Shown piece by piece: positions 31,401-42,700 of a DNA stretch of 64,000 bases. Made by a program: the position numbers and the translations under genes. Numbering within the stretch: position 1 is the first letter of the stretch; each line of letters begins with the position of its first letter. The stretch comes from Nematostella vectensis (taxonomy: Eukaryota > Cnidaria > Anthozoa > Actiniaria > Edwardsiidae). The DNA is taken from NCBI RefSeq assembly GCF_932526225.1, contig NC_064044.1:4118092-4182091 (forward strand), in the 5' to 3' direction. The notes beneath the pieces were generated by a model. The model worked only from the letters and a program-made list of their open reading frames with translations. It made no database searches and was not told the DNA's origin.

Positions 31401-34400
31401 TTTTCAGCTGTTAACGAGTGAGCCGTAAAATGGTGGTTCTGTGGAGTTTGAGCGCAAATGCGTTGCCTTTGACAAGCCCGGAGTTTGTTAAATGTCCTTA
31501 TATTAAATTTCCTTATGTTAAATGTCCTTATATTAGCCTTATTTTGTTTTGGTTTGACCAAAATCGTGCTTCAAGCCCTATAAGGGTGATTAGCTTAAGC
31601 TTTATTGAAAATACACCAGCTATCACACCAGGTAATCTCGTGGTGTTGTTAATCCAGGTTGGGTAGCAATGACGGCACAGGCGAAGAGTTCACTTTGTTC
31701 AACAGCTTGTGGTTCTCGCTCGCCTCCACGCTACAACAGGGACCGGATGACACGCCAAAATGCCTTTCAGGTACACTTACATAAGTCACATCAAATGTGG
31801 GCATGAATTTACGGGATGAAAACGGTACAACCACACGTGTTTTTGTCTTGTGATTTGTTTTAATGGGGTGTTATGACGCCCTTTTTTATCCTACAACCAT
31901 ACCACTCCCCCAAGTAAATCCAACTAACTCTCTCCACCCGCAAGTAAATCCTTCTAACCCTCACCCTCCCCCAAATAAATCCTTCTAACCCTCACTCTCC
32001 CCCAAGTATATCCAACCAACTCTCTCCACCCCCAAGTAAATCCTACTAACTCTCCCCCTCCCTCAAATAAATCCTTCTAACCCTCACCCCCCCCCCAAGT
32101 AAATCCAACTAACTTTCACTCTCCCCCAAGTAAATCCAACTAACTTTCACTCTCCCCCAAGTAAATCCAACTAACTTTCACTCTCCCCCAAGTAAATCCA
32201 ACTAACCCACACTCTCCCCCAAGTAAATCCAACTAATTCTCCCCCTCCCCTAAGTAAATCCAACTAATTCTCCCCCTCCCCCAAGTAAATCCTACTAACT
32301 CTCCCCCTCCCTCAAATAAATCCTTCTAACCCTCACCCCCCCCCCCCCCAAGTAAATCCAACTAACTCTTACTCTTCCCCAAGTAAATCCAACTAACTCT
32401 CACTCTCCCCCAAGTAAATCCTTCTAACCCTCCCCCTCCCCCAAGTAAATCCAACTAACTCTCCCCCTCCCCCAAGTAAATCCAACTAATTCTCCCTCTC
32501 CCCCAAGTAAATCCAACTAACTCTCACTCTCCCCCAAGTAAATCCAACTAACCTCACCCTTCCCCCAATCAAATAAAAATCTCTCTTCCCCAGGTCGCGT
32601 GATTGTCGGCTGCTTTTGGTTCTGTGTACTTATTTGGGTATCGACCTATACCGCCAACTTAGCCGCATTTTTCCAAGCGAGTTCTGAAGGCCACACAGTC
32701 CAAACTTTGAAAGAAGTCTTGGATGGTGATTACAACTTGCATATTCTCTCCGACACTGCTCTCCAAGATATCTTCCGGGTCTCAGAATTCTCTCTTTACT
32801 CGTAAGTACTTTACGACCAGCCCGTCGGACGTCTTTGGCCCGGCGCACACGGTGAGTAAAATTTCACGCGTTCACTTTGCTCACTGCCTCGCGAGGCCAA
32901 AAAACCCACAGGTGCGCATACGTCGATCGAACGAAATTACGTCTCGCGAGCAACTGAGACGAAATTCACAGCTGCTGGAGGTGTGAGTTTTTGGATGTTT
33001 ATCATTTTGGCAGGGAGCAAACTGCACGCGTAAAGTTTTCCTCTCCGTGTGCGCCGGGCGTTATGTGTTTATTACACCATATCAGTTCTTACACTGCTCA
33101 AAAAGCTCTCCAGGACCTCAGCTTTCTCTTAACCTAGCATATGACCCCGCAGGACGTCTTTGATGTCTAAGTATTCTAAGGAATAATAGTTTGGATAATG
33201 ATAAAATTTTAGAAACCTTTAGTCAGATTTTCTTTGCTTGAGGAACGACGAATTCGGCGCTTGAGCTACTGCAAATCTAAGGTGTTCGCCTTCGTCACTT
33301 TATCGTAAGATTTCTGGTCTCTAATATTACGGGGGGGGGAGGGGGTGTGAAAGAAAGGGTACCTATTCACGATGGTGCTACGGCACTGTTTCAAAAATGC
33401 CTTCTAAAAAGAAATATTTCATTTTGCTTCAGGGCCCTTTACAAGCGCATGGTCTCCCGCAAATTGTTCGTGAATTCCTCTAGTCAGGGCTTCGACCTTG
33501 TTCGCGCCGACAAAAAGAACCTCTTTATGGACGAAAACCCTTTCTCGGAATACCTGATCATGCAGAAACCATGTGATCTCGCTGCAGGTCTGTAAGCCTC
33601 AAAGAAATATACGTTGAAGAATGTTGATCAAGCAATCCTTTGTTAAAGTTTATCATTGAAAATACAATGGTCTATTCACAAGATAACTTCATAATAACAA
33701 TTTACGAATGACGTCTAATACGTTATTGACGATATTTAATTGAAAATGTATTGGTTAGTCGCTTGAATTAGCCGATGGAAATGGATGCTTTGTGTGACAT
33801 GAGCGGGAGCGTAAAATGGCGGCGTGATTGGCCTTCTTTAAGGAGATATGTGGTATTAAAAAGCCCAATCACGCCGCTGAAAAATATCAAAACGCGCAGA
33901 GCATTAAAGCTACGGATTTTTTTTCTCTAGTGAGAGGAGTATAAGAGGGGCTGACTCTTTTTTTCTATCATTCTTTAGCGAAAGGCTTTATGGGGGCCCA
34001 AAGCTACGGAATCGCGTTGCCAAAGGGAAGTCCCTACACCAATAACATCTCAATGGCGATCCTGCAGTTACAGGAGATAGGCTTTCTTGAGGAGCTCAGG
34101 CGAAAATGGTGGGATTATCGCAGTCAGTGTCGCACCTCTAGAACTGGTAAGCGTCTACTGTCTCTAACAACGGCTCTAGTATTGTCATTGGGTTGCCTGT
34201 GGTGTTCGTTGGGTTACCTGTGGTGTTTCTCTTGGGTTAGCTGTGGTGTTTTCTGCGATTATCAAAGCAATTTTAATACTGGTATTTATATTTTTTTGGG
34301 GGAGGGGTCACCTGAGGTTTTTGGTAACGAAGTTATCGGGTAACCTTACCTTGCGTATCCTGTGCCATTTTGCTTGTGGATTCGATAGTTGATCGGTTTG

Positions 34401-35537
34401 CAATAAGGTTTTCAAACTATTCGAAAAGAGTGCTTGCTACAAATGTTTGCTAATTGAAAGAACATGGTTCCCTATCGAAGAAAACGGGACAGAGAATCAA
34501 AACATTATTCTATCAACAGAAAAAACGACTGACCGCTTGGGAATGGAGCACATGGCCGGACTGTACACTGTTCTTGCAGTCGGGTGCGTCATCGGGATGC
34601 TATCAACACTTGGCGAGATCTGGTGGAGTAAGAAAGGAGAGAAAGTGAAGGAAAAGATGAAGAGCGTCATGCCTCAGATAGGGTAAGTTATACATAGCAT
34701 AGGGTGGAGTAAGAAAGAAGAAAAAGTGAAGGAAAAGATGAAGAGCGTCATGCCTCAGATAGGGTAAGTTATACATAGCATAGGGTGGAGTAAGAAAGAA
34801 GAGAACGTGAAGATAAAGATAAAGAGCGTCATGCCTGAGATAGGATAAGTTATACATAGCATAGGGTGGAGTAAAAAAGGAGAGAAAGTGAAGATAAAGA
34901 TGAAGAGCGTCATGCCTGAGATAGGATAAGTTATACATAGCATAGGGTGGAGTAAGAAAGGAGAGAAAGTAAAGAAAAAGATGAAGAGCGTCTTGCCTCA
35001 GATAGGGTAAGTTATACATAGCATAGGGTGGAGTAAGAAAGGAGAGAAAGTAAAGAAAAAGATGAAGAGCGTCTTGCCTCAGATAGGGTAGGTTATACAT
35101 AGCATAGGGTAAAGTAAGAAAGAAGAGGACGTGAAGGAAAAGATTAAGAAAGCCATGCCAGTTGAGAATGACTAGGATAAGATGAAGAAATTCATAAACA
35201 TCTTTTTGACTGAGGTCTTATTTTATTTCTTGATTTTGGATTACAATTATATGAAAAAAGACGATGTCAAGTTGACCGTTCGTCACCCTTCGGACTTACT
35301 GAAAGCGTCTCATTCCGTCGAGAATTTTAAAACATAATTAAAAATTATTTTTTCGAGAATAAATACACCACGTGGATGGTAATTATCATTTGTGAGTGTT
35401 CTTACACATAGCCCTATAAGGCGTCTAATTTCCACTGGAAGATTTGGTGACAATAATGTCTTTAACTAATATCCACTATTACTTTTCACAGATGGAAAAA
35501 GAAAACCAAGGTGGAAGCATTTGACGGGGACAAGTAG
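22746..35537 (+). CDS. Ionotropic glutamate receptor (AMPA/kainate-like), 16 coding exons, 807 aa
   Basis: A tetrameric ligand-gated cation channel of the cell membrane. Exons: 22746-22839, 23057-23200, 23658-23897, 24287-24486, 25499-25558, 26125-26250, 26976-27125, 28085-28204, 28312-28503, 31086-31330, 31658-31770, 32594-32801, 33433-33587, 33979-34146, 34520-34682, 35492-35537; all GT-AG and in phase. Signal peptide (1-23), amino-terminal domain (about 30-375), S1 (about 370-495, with S-P-L-T-I and the carboxylate-binding Arg five residues after Thr), M1, pore loop with L-Q-Q-G (Gln at the Q/R site), M3 with T-Y-T-A-N-L-A-A-F-F, S2 with E-N-P-F-S-E-Y (acidic ligand residue kept) and K-P-C-D, then G-I-A-L-P-K-G-S-P-Y and K-W-W, M4 G-L-Y-T-V-L-A-V-G, and a short basic tail. 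Two exon edges have been amplified into minisatellites. A paralogue lies downstream. Confidence 0.93.
25397..25465. repeat. (AT)n microsatellite
   Basis: About 34 uninterrupted AT dinucleotides in receptor intron 4, some 35 bp upstream of the exon at 25499. Confidence 0.97.
25690..25815. repeat. G-rich repeat sharing the tttatcaaggt motif
   Basis: cggtcagtttatcaaggtaa and cggacggtttatcaaggtca flank G-rich ggggaggggtaggtgggg blocks. The same core occurs in 27680-27970. Confidence 0.6.
26572..26625. mobile_element. Left end of a CAG-CGTA-type MITE (fragment)
   Basis: caggcccgtagccagggg plus a G tract matches the left inverted repeat of 2409-2706 with one base different. No right end was found nearby. 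Confidence 0.5.
27670..27975. repeat. Tandem repeat with repeated gtcatgaatctgc and tttatcaaggtaaga
   Basis: About four units of 65-80 bp in receptor intron 7. Each contains tcatgaatctg, agcagtcg or agcggtcgg, tttatcaag|gtaagag (a good match to a 5' splice site) and a G-rich run. Confidence 0.75.
28240..28278. repeat. (GACG/GACA)n microsatellite
   Basis: About nine copies of the tetranucleotide gacg in the 107-bp intron between exons 8 and 9 of the first receptor. Confidence 0.9.
28504..29450. other. Receptor intron 9, unique part
   Basis: Contains a near-duplicate of the exon-9 donor region (gagacaggtagggctaaaagta occurs at 28498 and 28570) and G tracts at 28775-28790. No gene. Confidence 0.5.
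29451..31085. repeat. 74-bp minisatellite repeating a splice acceptor and exon start, 22 copies
   Basis: Copy 1 (29451-29530) is 80 bp because of a 6-bp duplication (atgtcc). The next 21 copies are exactly 74 bp each, from 29531 to 31084, and run straight into the real exon at 31086. Each unit holds gctaacactcc (branch-point-like CTAAC), a pyrimidine tract, ctctacccag (3' splice site) and agatgtgacatgtcc. The last matches the first 15 bases of the true exon, agatgcgacatgtcc, except for one base. So the array grew by duplication across the intron/exon border. Confidence 0.95.
31895..32590. repeat. Pyrimidine-rich 30-31-bp minisatellite, about 22 copies, before the M3 exon
   Basis: Units read approximately ccaactaactctcactctcc followed by cccaagtaaat. 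Each pairs a CTAAC branch-point-like motif with a C/T tract, and the array ends three bases before the true acceptor CTTCCCCAG (32593). Confidence 0.9.
33760..33840. repeat. Dispersed repeat (gccgatggaaatggatgc family)
   Basis: Matches 48840-48925 over agccgatggaaatgg, ttgtgtgac, gggagc and taaaatggcggcgtgattgg. Shorter matches exist at 24181 and 21265. Confidence 0.7.
34683..35110. repeat. 81-bp minisatellite repeating an exon end and its splice donor, 5 copies
   Basis: Donor positions fall at 34683, 34764, 34845, 34926, 35007 and 35088, exactly 81 bp apart. Each unit repeats ggtggagtaagaaag, gtgaaggaaaagatgaagag and cgtcatgcctcagatagg (the end of the M4 exon) followed by gtaagttatacatagcat. 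At 34845 and 34926 the donor GT has become AT; the others keep GT. Each copy carries an in-frame TAA in ggGTAAgt, so retention ends the protein at M-P-Q-I-G. Confidence 0.95.
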
Positions 35538-36298
35538 CTAGCTTTGCTAGATATTCATGCATGCTGCACGCGTTCAATGATTTTTTAGAACGATTGTTGT
35601 CAACCTGAATGCCTGAAACTCATCATAAACTCATTAAATTAATTTAAGATATGAAAGTGGTTATCCCGTTAGCCGTAAATATGTCAATGTAAAATGTCCA
35701 TCGAGATAAACCTTAAACCTATTGTATGGACCTAAACAACCTATGAATAACATGTTTTTTAAACATTCATTTTTTTAAATGCCCTTGTTCTTCTGTGTAC
35801 ACCGACATGAACCTGAAAGCCTTTGCTAATCATCTGGAACTAATCTATATTGATGATGTTCTTCTTACAACTATCTTCCTTTCTACTTTTTTCTTAAAAC
35901 ACACTATGAATTATATATCTTATTATATCGGCAACTAGGGCATTTAGCCTGGTTTAAGGATGTATTAACGTTCTTTTAGCTCTCTCTTTAAGCATGCCTA
36001 ATAATCAACATTATCGTTGAAGCAAACGAAATAAAAAAATGACTTAATAAAAGTTGTACCAGTGTCCTAATGAGTACGTTTTCTCTAAACTTCCTCACAA
36101 CTTACCGACCCAGCGTCTCCCCGAGTTCGCCACAGGTTCCCCATGCTATGATTATTAGAAGGCGAGTTTTTTTAAGAGCCCCATTTGCGGTCGTTTTTAG
36201 CTTTTCCTTGTTGACTTTCGAAAGAAAAAAGTTGTAACGTGATTTCGCAAAACAGGACTACTGTTTCCTGATATATGATGCAAGAGCCTGTGTTTATG
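35538..36298. other. 3' flank of the first receptor
   Basis: No gene seen. AT-rich, with several aataaa-like signals (for example gaaataaaaaaatg near 36030) that could serve for polyadenylation. Confidence 0.45.
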
Positions 36299-37743
36299 GG
36301 CCCCTGTGGTTATATTGTGCGTGGGCCTGGTACTTGTAACCGTCAAACCGGGCTTGATCCTCCCAATGGGCCCCTGTGGTTATATTGTGCGTGGGCCTGG
36401 TAGTTACCGCCAAACCGGGCTTGATCCTCCCTATGGGCCCCTGTGGTTATATTGTGCGTGGGCCTGGTTGTTACCGCCAAACCGGGCTTGATCCTCCCAA
36501 TGGGCCCCTGTGGTTATATTGTGCGTGGGCCTGGTAGTTACCGCCAAACCGAGCTTGATCCTCCCAATGGGCCCCTGTGGTTATATTGTGCGTGGGCCTG
36601 GTAGTTACCGTCAAACCGAGCTTGATCCTCCCAATGGGCCCCTGTGGTTATATTGTGCGTGGGCCTGGTACTTGTAACCGTCAAACCGGGCTTGATCCTC
36701 CCAATGGGCCCCTGTGGTTATATTGTGCGTGGGCCTGGTAGTTACCGCCAAACCGGGCTTGATCCTCCCAATGGGCCACTGTGGTTATATTGTGAGTGGG
36801 CCTGGTAGTTACCGTCAAACCGGGCTTGATCCTCCCAATGGGCCCCTGTGGTTATATTGTGCGTGGGCCTGGTAGTTACCGCCAAACCGAGCTTGATCCT
36901 CCCAATGGGCCCCTGTGGTTATATTGTGCGTGGGCCTGGTAGTTACCGTCAAACCGAGCTTGATCCTCCCAATGGCCTCCTGTGGTTATATTGTGCGTGG
37001 GCCTGGTAGTTACCGCCAAACCGGGCTTGATCCTCCCAATGGGCCCCTGTGGTTATATTGTGCGTGGGCCTGGTAGTTACCGCCAAACCGGGCTTGATCC
37101 TCCCAATGGGCCCCTGTGGTTATATTGTGCGTGGGCCTGGTAGTTACCGCCAAACCGGGCTTGATCCTCCCAATGGGCCCCTGTGGTTATATTGTGCGTG
37201 GGCCTGGTAGTTACCGCCAAACCGGGCTTGATCCTCCCAATGGGCCACTGTGGTTATATTGTGAGTGGGCCTGGTAGTTACCGTCAAACCGGGCTTGATC
37301 CTCCCAATGGGCCCCTGTGGTTATATTGTGCGTGGGCCTGGTAGTTACCGCCAAACCGAGCTTGATCCTCCCAATGGGCCCCTGTGGTTATATTGTGCGT
37401 GGGCCTGGTAGTTACCGTCAAACCGAGCTTGATCCTCCCAATGGCCTCCTGTGGTTATATTGTGCGTGGGCCTGGTAGTTACCGCCAAACCGGGCTTGAT
37501 CCTCCCAATGGGCCCCTGTGGTTATATTGTGCGTGGGCCTGGTAGTTACCGCCAAACCGGGCTTGATCCTCCCAATGGGCCCCTGTGGTTATATTGTGCG
37601 TGGGCCTGGTAGTTACCGCCAAACCGGGCTTGATCCTCCCAATGGGCCCCTGTGGTTATATTGTGCGTGGGCCTGGTAGTTACCGCCAAACCGGGCTTGA
37701 TCCTCCCAATGGGCCCCTGTGGTTATATTGTGCGTGGGCCTGT
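36299..37743. repeat. 67-bp minisatellite, about 21.5 copies
   Basis: Units begin gggcccctgtggttatattg and include tgcgtgggcctggtagttac and cgccaaaccgggcttgatcc. Two variants differ in gccaaaccggg versus gtcaaaccgag, and blocks of several units recur in the same order, indicating higher-order duplication. The 61-residue frame inside is not a gene. Confidence 0.96.
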
Positions 37744-39749
37744 TAATAGTTGCTAAACTTATTTCTCTTCTGCAAACTTACTCTGGAAATTTTTGGGGAT
37801 CTTCAAGTATATTTGTTTGAGTGTTCTTGGTGTTGTGGTGTCCCTGCCATTTGTCTTGTTCCATTTCTGTCTTTATCTTACCTCTATTGATGTATTTATT
37901 GTGTGTTTGTGCGTAACCGGCGAAGCTTATAAAATAAATAAAATAGCTGCTCCGTTTTACAAGCCTCAACACCTCATGTAAAATGTCCACATAAAATAGT
38001 GTTTTCTAAGATAGGAAGCCCCCTTTTCAGGATAAATAGGATTTTCCCTAAATTTAGCAGGGATTACTAATTCCACAAGATTGCGTCAGTGTCCCACAGT
38101 GAACATTCTAGCAACAATTTAGATGGTTATGTGTCGTGCCCTAATTGTGTGCTTCTATTGTTTATAGTACTATGAATAAAGTATAATATAAATGGCAAAA
38201 CTTTGTTATGACATCGCCCTGTTTCTTTGCGGACTCAGCTCAAAATTAAAAAAAAAAACTTGTGGAATTAAAAAAACTTGTATGTTTTAGAAACTTAAAA
38301 CCTTAATAAGTCAAATGCATGTTTCTTTTCGGTGTATTTTCCTCTTATTTTTTATCAGTACGACGGTTAAAATTTTATGGAATACAACACAACGAATTTG
38401 AATTCTAATCCCATTTGTTTACAAAACTTTGGATCCGTCTTGTTACGAACCTACCCGATGCAAATGAGGCTGAAATTCAGACGTTCTTTAAATAGACGGT
38501 TCTTCTTTTTCCAGAGCATAAACTTATCTATGTATAATAATATTTTCCAAAATAATACGATATTTCAATATTCAAAATAAAACAGAACAATAATGTAACG
38601 CAAGTTGGAACCTGAACCCCCCCACCCCCCACCCCCCGTCCAAATAAGTCTACACCTGCCTCAAATATTTGTTTTTGATTGAATTGTCCAATAACCCCTT
38701 TTTGCCTTTGAATACCTTACTTTGTCTTTCTTTCGACGTCATCGCCTACACTGCTTTCCCGTCGAGTGAAGTTTGCCATTGTTGAACTTGTATACCTTGT
38801 AAACGTTTCTCGATGTCTACAACAACTTTGCCTATCCCGGAAAGGTGTAGCCTCAAAATAATTTAACCGAAGAATACAAGAGTGTTGGAATTAGAAATTC
38901 CTTTGATAACATTTCCAACTGATTTAGCGTTATAGCGGCTTTGTCATATGTTCTGGTAAGTAAGTAAAATTATTTTTTAGCTATTTTTTGTTAAAGTATA
39001 GCAAAGTAAAGCATTAAAGAAACACCTGATTATGACATATTTTAGACATTTTCCTTGGGTACTGGTTTTTATCTGTATAAAAAATAAATATCATATTCTG
39101 TATGATCTTGTTTTTACCATTGATATTGAACATGATTTTTGTTCAAATGTTTTTCTGCCTTGGTAAAGCCTCTTTTCTATGTAATTCATTGAATATCTTT
39201 GTCCCTATACTTTTAATAGATTTTCGTCGTTTTTTTTTCATTTAAAACATTTTGAATAAAATGTATGTTTGTGCTGCGTTTCCAAAATAAAGGCGTAACA
39301 TGTACCTTACCTTTGCTAAAATAATTTCTTAAAATAAATCAGGATTCTTTGATTGAAATTTACTAAACACTAACTAAAAAATATATATATTGTCTTTCCC
39401 GCCCGTTATCTGTCGAGGACATAAATATACATAATTGCCATCTCCAAAGAAGGGAATAACGGCTTCTAGCAATGTCTACATATTAGCTCTTTCTTCCTGG
39501 GACATTCATTTAATTACCACCCATCAAATAAAAACAATTACAAGCAAACTAAACTTAATTCCGACAATAAAACACAGCTACACTAAAAAACCATGAAATT
39601 GCCATCTGTAGAATGAGAAATAAGATAAATATGGGAAATAGTAATCGGTCAAAAATATTGTCAGTAATTTCCTTTGTTATTTAGATATTTATTATGTATG
39701 CCATAGTAACTCTATCTCGAACTTCATATGACCGCTTTGTTTCCTTTAG
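37744..39749. other. Intergenic region between the two receptors
   Basis: AT-rich, no supported gene. Short frames at 37778-37990 and 38377-38580 have no motif. It ends with the acceptor TTCCTTTAG (39749), so a 5' non-coding exon of the second receptor may lie in it. Confidence 0.5.
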
Positions 39750-39751
39750 AA

Positions 39752-42700
39752 ATGGTTTGTGCGTCTTTGATCTTCCTTCTCGTGCTGTGTGGTGATGGCG
39801 TGGCAGGAACATTCTCCATCCCAAGTCACATTTATCTGGGTAAGATAATCTCTCTTACACCCAGTAACATCTATCTACGTAAGATAATCTCACCCAATAA
39901 CATCTATCTATGTAAGATAATCTCCCTTATACGCCTTTACACCGCTTACCCTATTATCTATCTATGTAAGATAATCTCCCTTACACTCAGTAACATCCAT
40001 CTACGTAAAATAATCTCACCCAGTAACATCCATCTATGTAAGATAATCTCCATCCCCTTATACACCTTCACACCCTTACCCTATTATCTATCTACGTAAG
40101 ATAATCCCCATACCTTTATACACCTTCACACCGCTTACCCTATTATCTATCTACGTAAGATAATCTCCATACCTTTATACACCTTCACACCGCTTACCCT
40201 ATTATCTATCTATGTAAGATAATCTCCATCCCTTTATACACCTTCACCCCGCTTACCCTATTATCTATCTACGTAATACAATAACCTTCCTGAGCCATTA
40301 TGGAACCGAATGTTTCTAGATCTCGCGTCGGGCTTAAAATAGCCTGGGGTCAACTAGGAAATCATTGTTCTCTGGGGTTCGGTGTGGAAACCCCCACAAC
40401 CCCTACACGAAATAGGTTGCTGTGTTGTATTTCTTGGTGGCCTTTATCGACGCCGTCGCCGAAAGAAAAACCAGTTCATTACTACCCTTCGGTAGCCGCA
40501 CGCTAAGGCGCAAAAACAAGAGAACACCATATGTGTGTGATTCGTGCTGCGTGCCTGCGAACTGGTACCACTACACATTTTATTAGAAATCAAACGTGTT
40601 ATATAAATACAATGCAGAAAATATTATTAACTTAAAAATTATAATACCTAACATATTACTTAAATGCAAGTGCAATTACACAATTTAAAAATATCAATAA
40701 TCTTATAAAAATATAACTTCAAAATCAAACGCCCGATACGAAAACCCGGATATAACCCTATAGGCAAAAAACCCTGGAACGTATTCCTCGATCGGATGCG
40801 TTGATTATATAGCCTCGAGGATTAAGGCATTAATCTAACATACCATGAAGTTTGGTTACACAGTGGTACTAGCGTCCAACATGCGAGATGAAATAATTAT
40901 CATATCTCTATCGTATATATACGATATGTAGGTCTAAAGTAGTTACGTAATCTTACAAAATAAAAAATAGTTGCTATATTTAAACAAAAGATCACGTAAT
41001 GTGATAACACATACTCAGAACCGTAACGAAAACGCTTTCCAACTGCACGTTGTTACGTTGGAAAGCATTTATTCTTTGGCCTCTATATTCGTGTAGAAGA
41101 AAATGCCTAAATATTTTCTTTCTTCTAAATTTGGATTAATAGTGTTCCTAATAGGTACAAACAACAAAGATCAAGGCATTCTGAAAAGCGAGCTAGCCTC
41201 TTTAGTAAACGCAAATTTGTTCAAACCTCTATTTTCCCTTTCAGCTCATCTGTTACCATCGGTATCGTCGCAAGAGATCCTCGCCTTCCAATTCGCTATA
41301 AGTCACGTGAACGCAGACCCTCAGCTGCTCCCCAACACGACGCTGTCCATTGTGACTACGGACTTCAGTGAAGAAGACCCAATCACTTACGGTAAAGAAT
41401 TAACCAACCAAAAGAAGGAAAAAATGTACGAGCAGACTCGGGAAATCGAACCTTCGATGACTGGAAGTAATTTCCGAAAATCTTCCCAGCATGCTGTTCG
41501 CTTATCAAGTCCCAATCCCCCGCGCAACGTAAGAATGGTGAATCAAGCGACTTCAGCCACCCCACTCATGCAGTCCCGTTTGTTATATCAAACTCAAAAG
41601 ATTTATCTGAGAACATTTTTATCTGAGAACATTTTTTTATAAGAAAAAAAACGTTCACACTTGATATGACCTCACTTTGCCTTACTTATAAAACAACAAC
41701 TTTGCAAAAAGGCATGCGATCTGCTTAAATGTTTTTTCTAGTCTTGCATCTGAGACTTTAGATTCGTTGTAGATTTACTGAAGATATACCGAACGAGCTA
41801 GATGCATCGTATTTGTATGCAAAGAGGTCAATGATTTCGATCGTAACCGAAAATAAAATTAGACATTGCCCAAAAGCGGAGCTGTTTGATTTTTCAGCCC
41901 ATCTTTAGATGCAAGTAGAGGAGTCTAATTTAAATAAACATTTTTTTTTATTTTAGCCACGGAAGCCGCTGACCGCAACATCAGCGCCCTCATCGTTAGT
42001 GATGACGTCAAAATTTCCCATGAGTCACTAGGCGCTGTACTGGCCACTCCCTTGGTAACCACGCGCCCACTGCATGCGGTTCCAGCCAATCAGATGTCCG
42101 TGTTGTTTGGTATTTCCTCTGGGCTAAGTCCTACTGAGATTGGCTCTGCAATTGTTGCCATCATCCAGAAGTACGACTGGAAGTCACTCATTGTTCTCTA
42201 TGATGGTAAGTTTGTATCATCAGCATTCCCATGAATTTTATTTTTTATGACATTCTCGGAATAGCAAGCATCCAGAGACATTTTTGCAACATTGGGGTCC
42301 GTACTCAGGATTTTTCACGTGGAAGTGCGAAATGCGAAAAAGAATATAAAGAATCCTAGGAAACCCAGGGCGTCGAGATCACAGACGCGAAAACGAGGCA
42401 GAAAAATGCTTGCAGAGAGGGGGGGGGGGATGGGGTTAGGGGGCGATAGAGAAGATAAACTCCCCTCTCTGCCGCCTCGTTCTCGCGCCTCGTTACGCTC
42501 TCCTCGACGCCTGGGTACCCGATGACAAGAGGAAAAAACATATATTTTTCTACAGAAGGTTTAGGGTGTGGTAAAACTATATTTATTGTGCTAGGGATAG
42601 TTGTCCCTATTTATTAGATACGTTACAATGGTAGAATGGTAAGCGAAAATCAATCAATCAGTCAATTATCATATTATTATTAGTAAGTATAATTTATTAT

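Noticed and set aside
34603-35100. 165-residue minus-strand frame with repeated Y-N-L-P-Y-L-R
   Set aside because: It is the antisense reading of the 81-bp array, whose unit is a multiple of three; the sense strand is the receptor exon and its copies.
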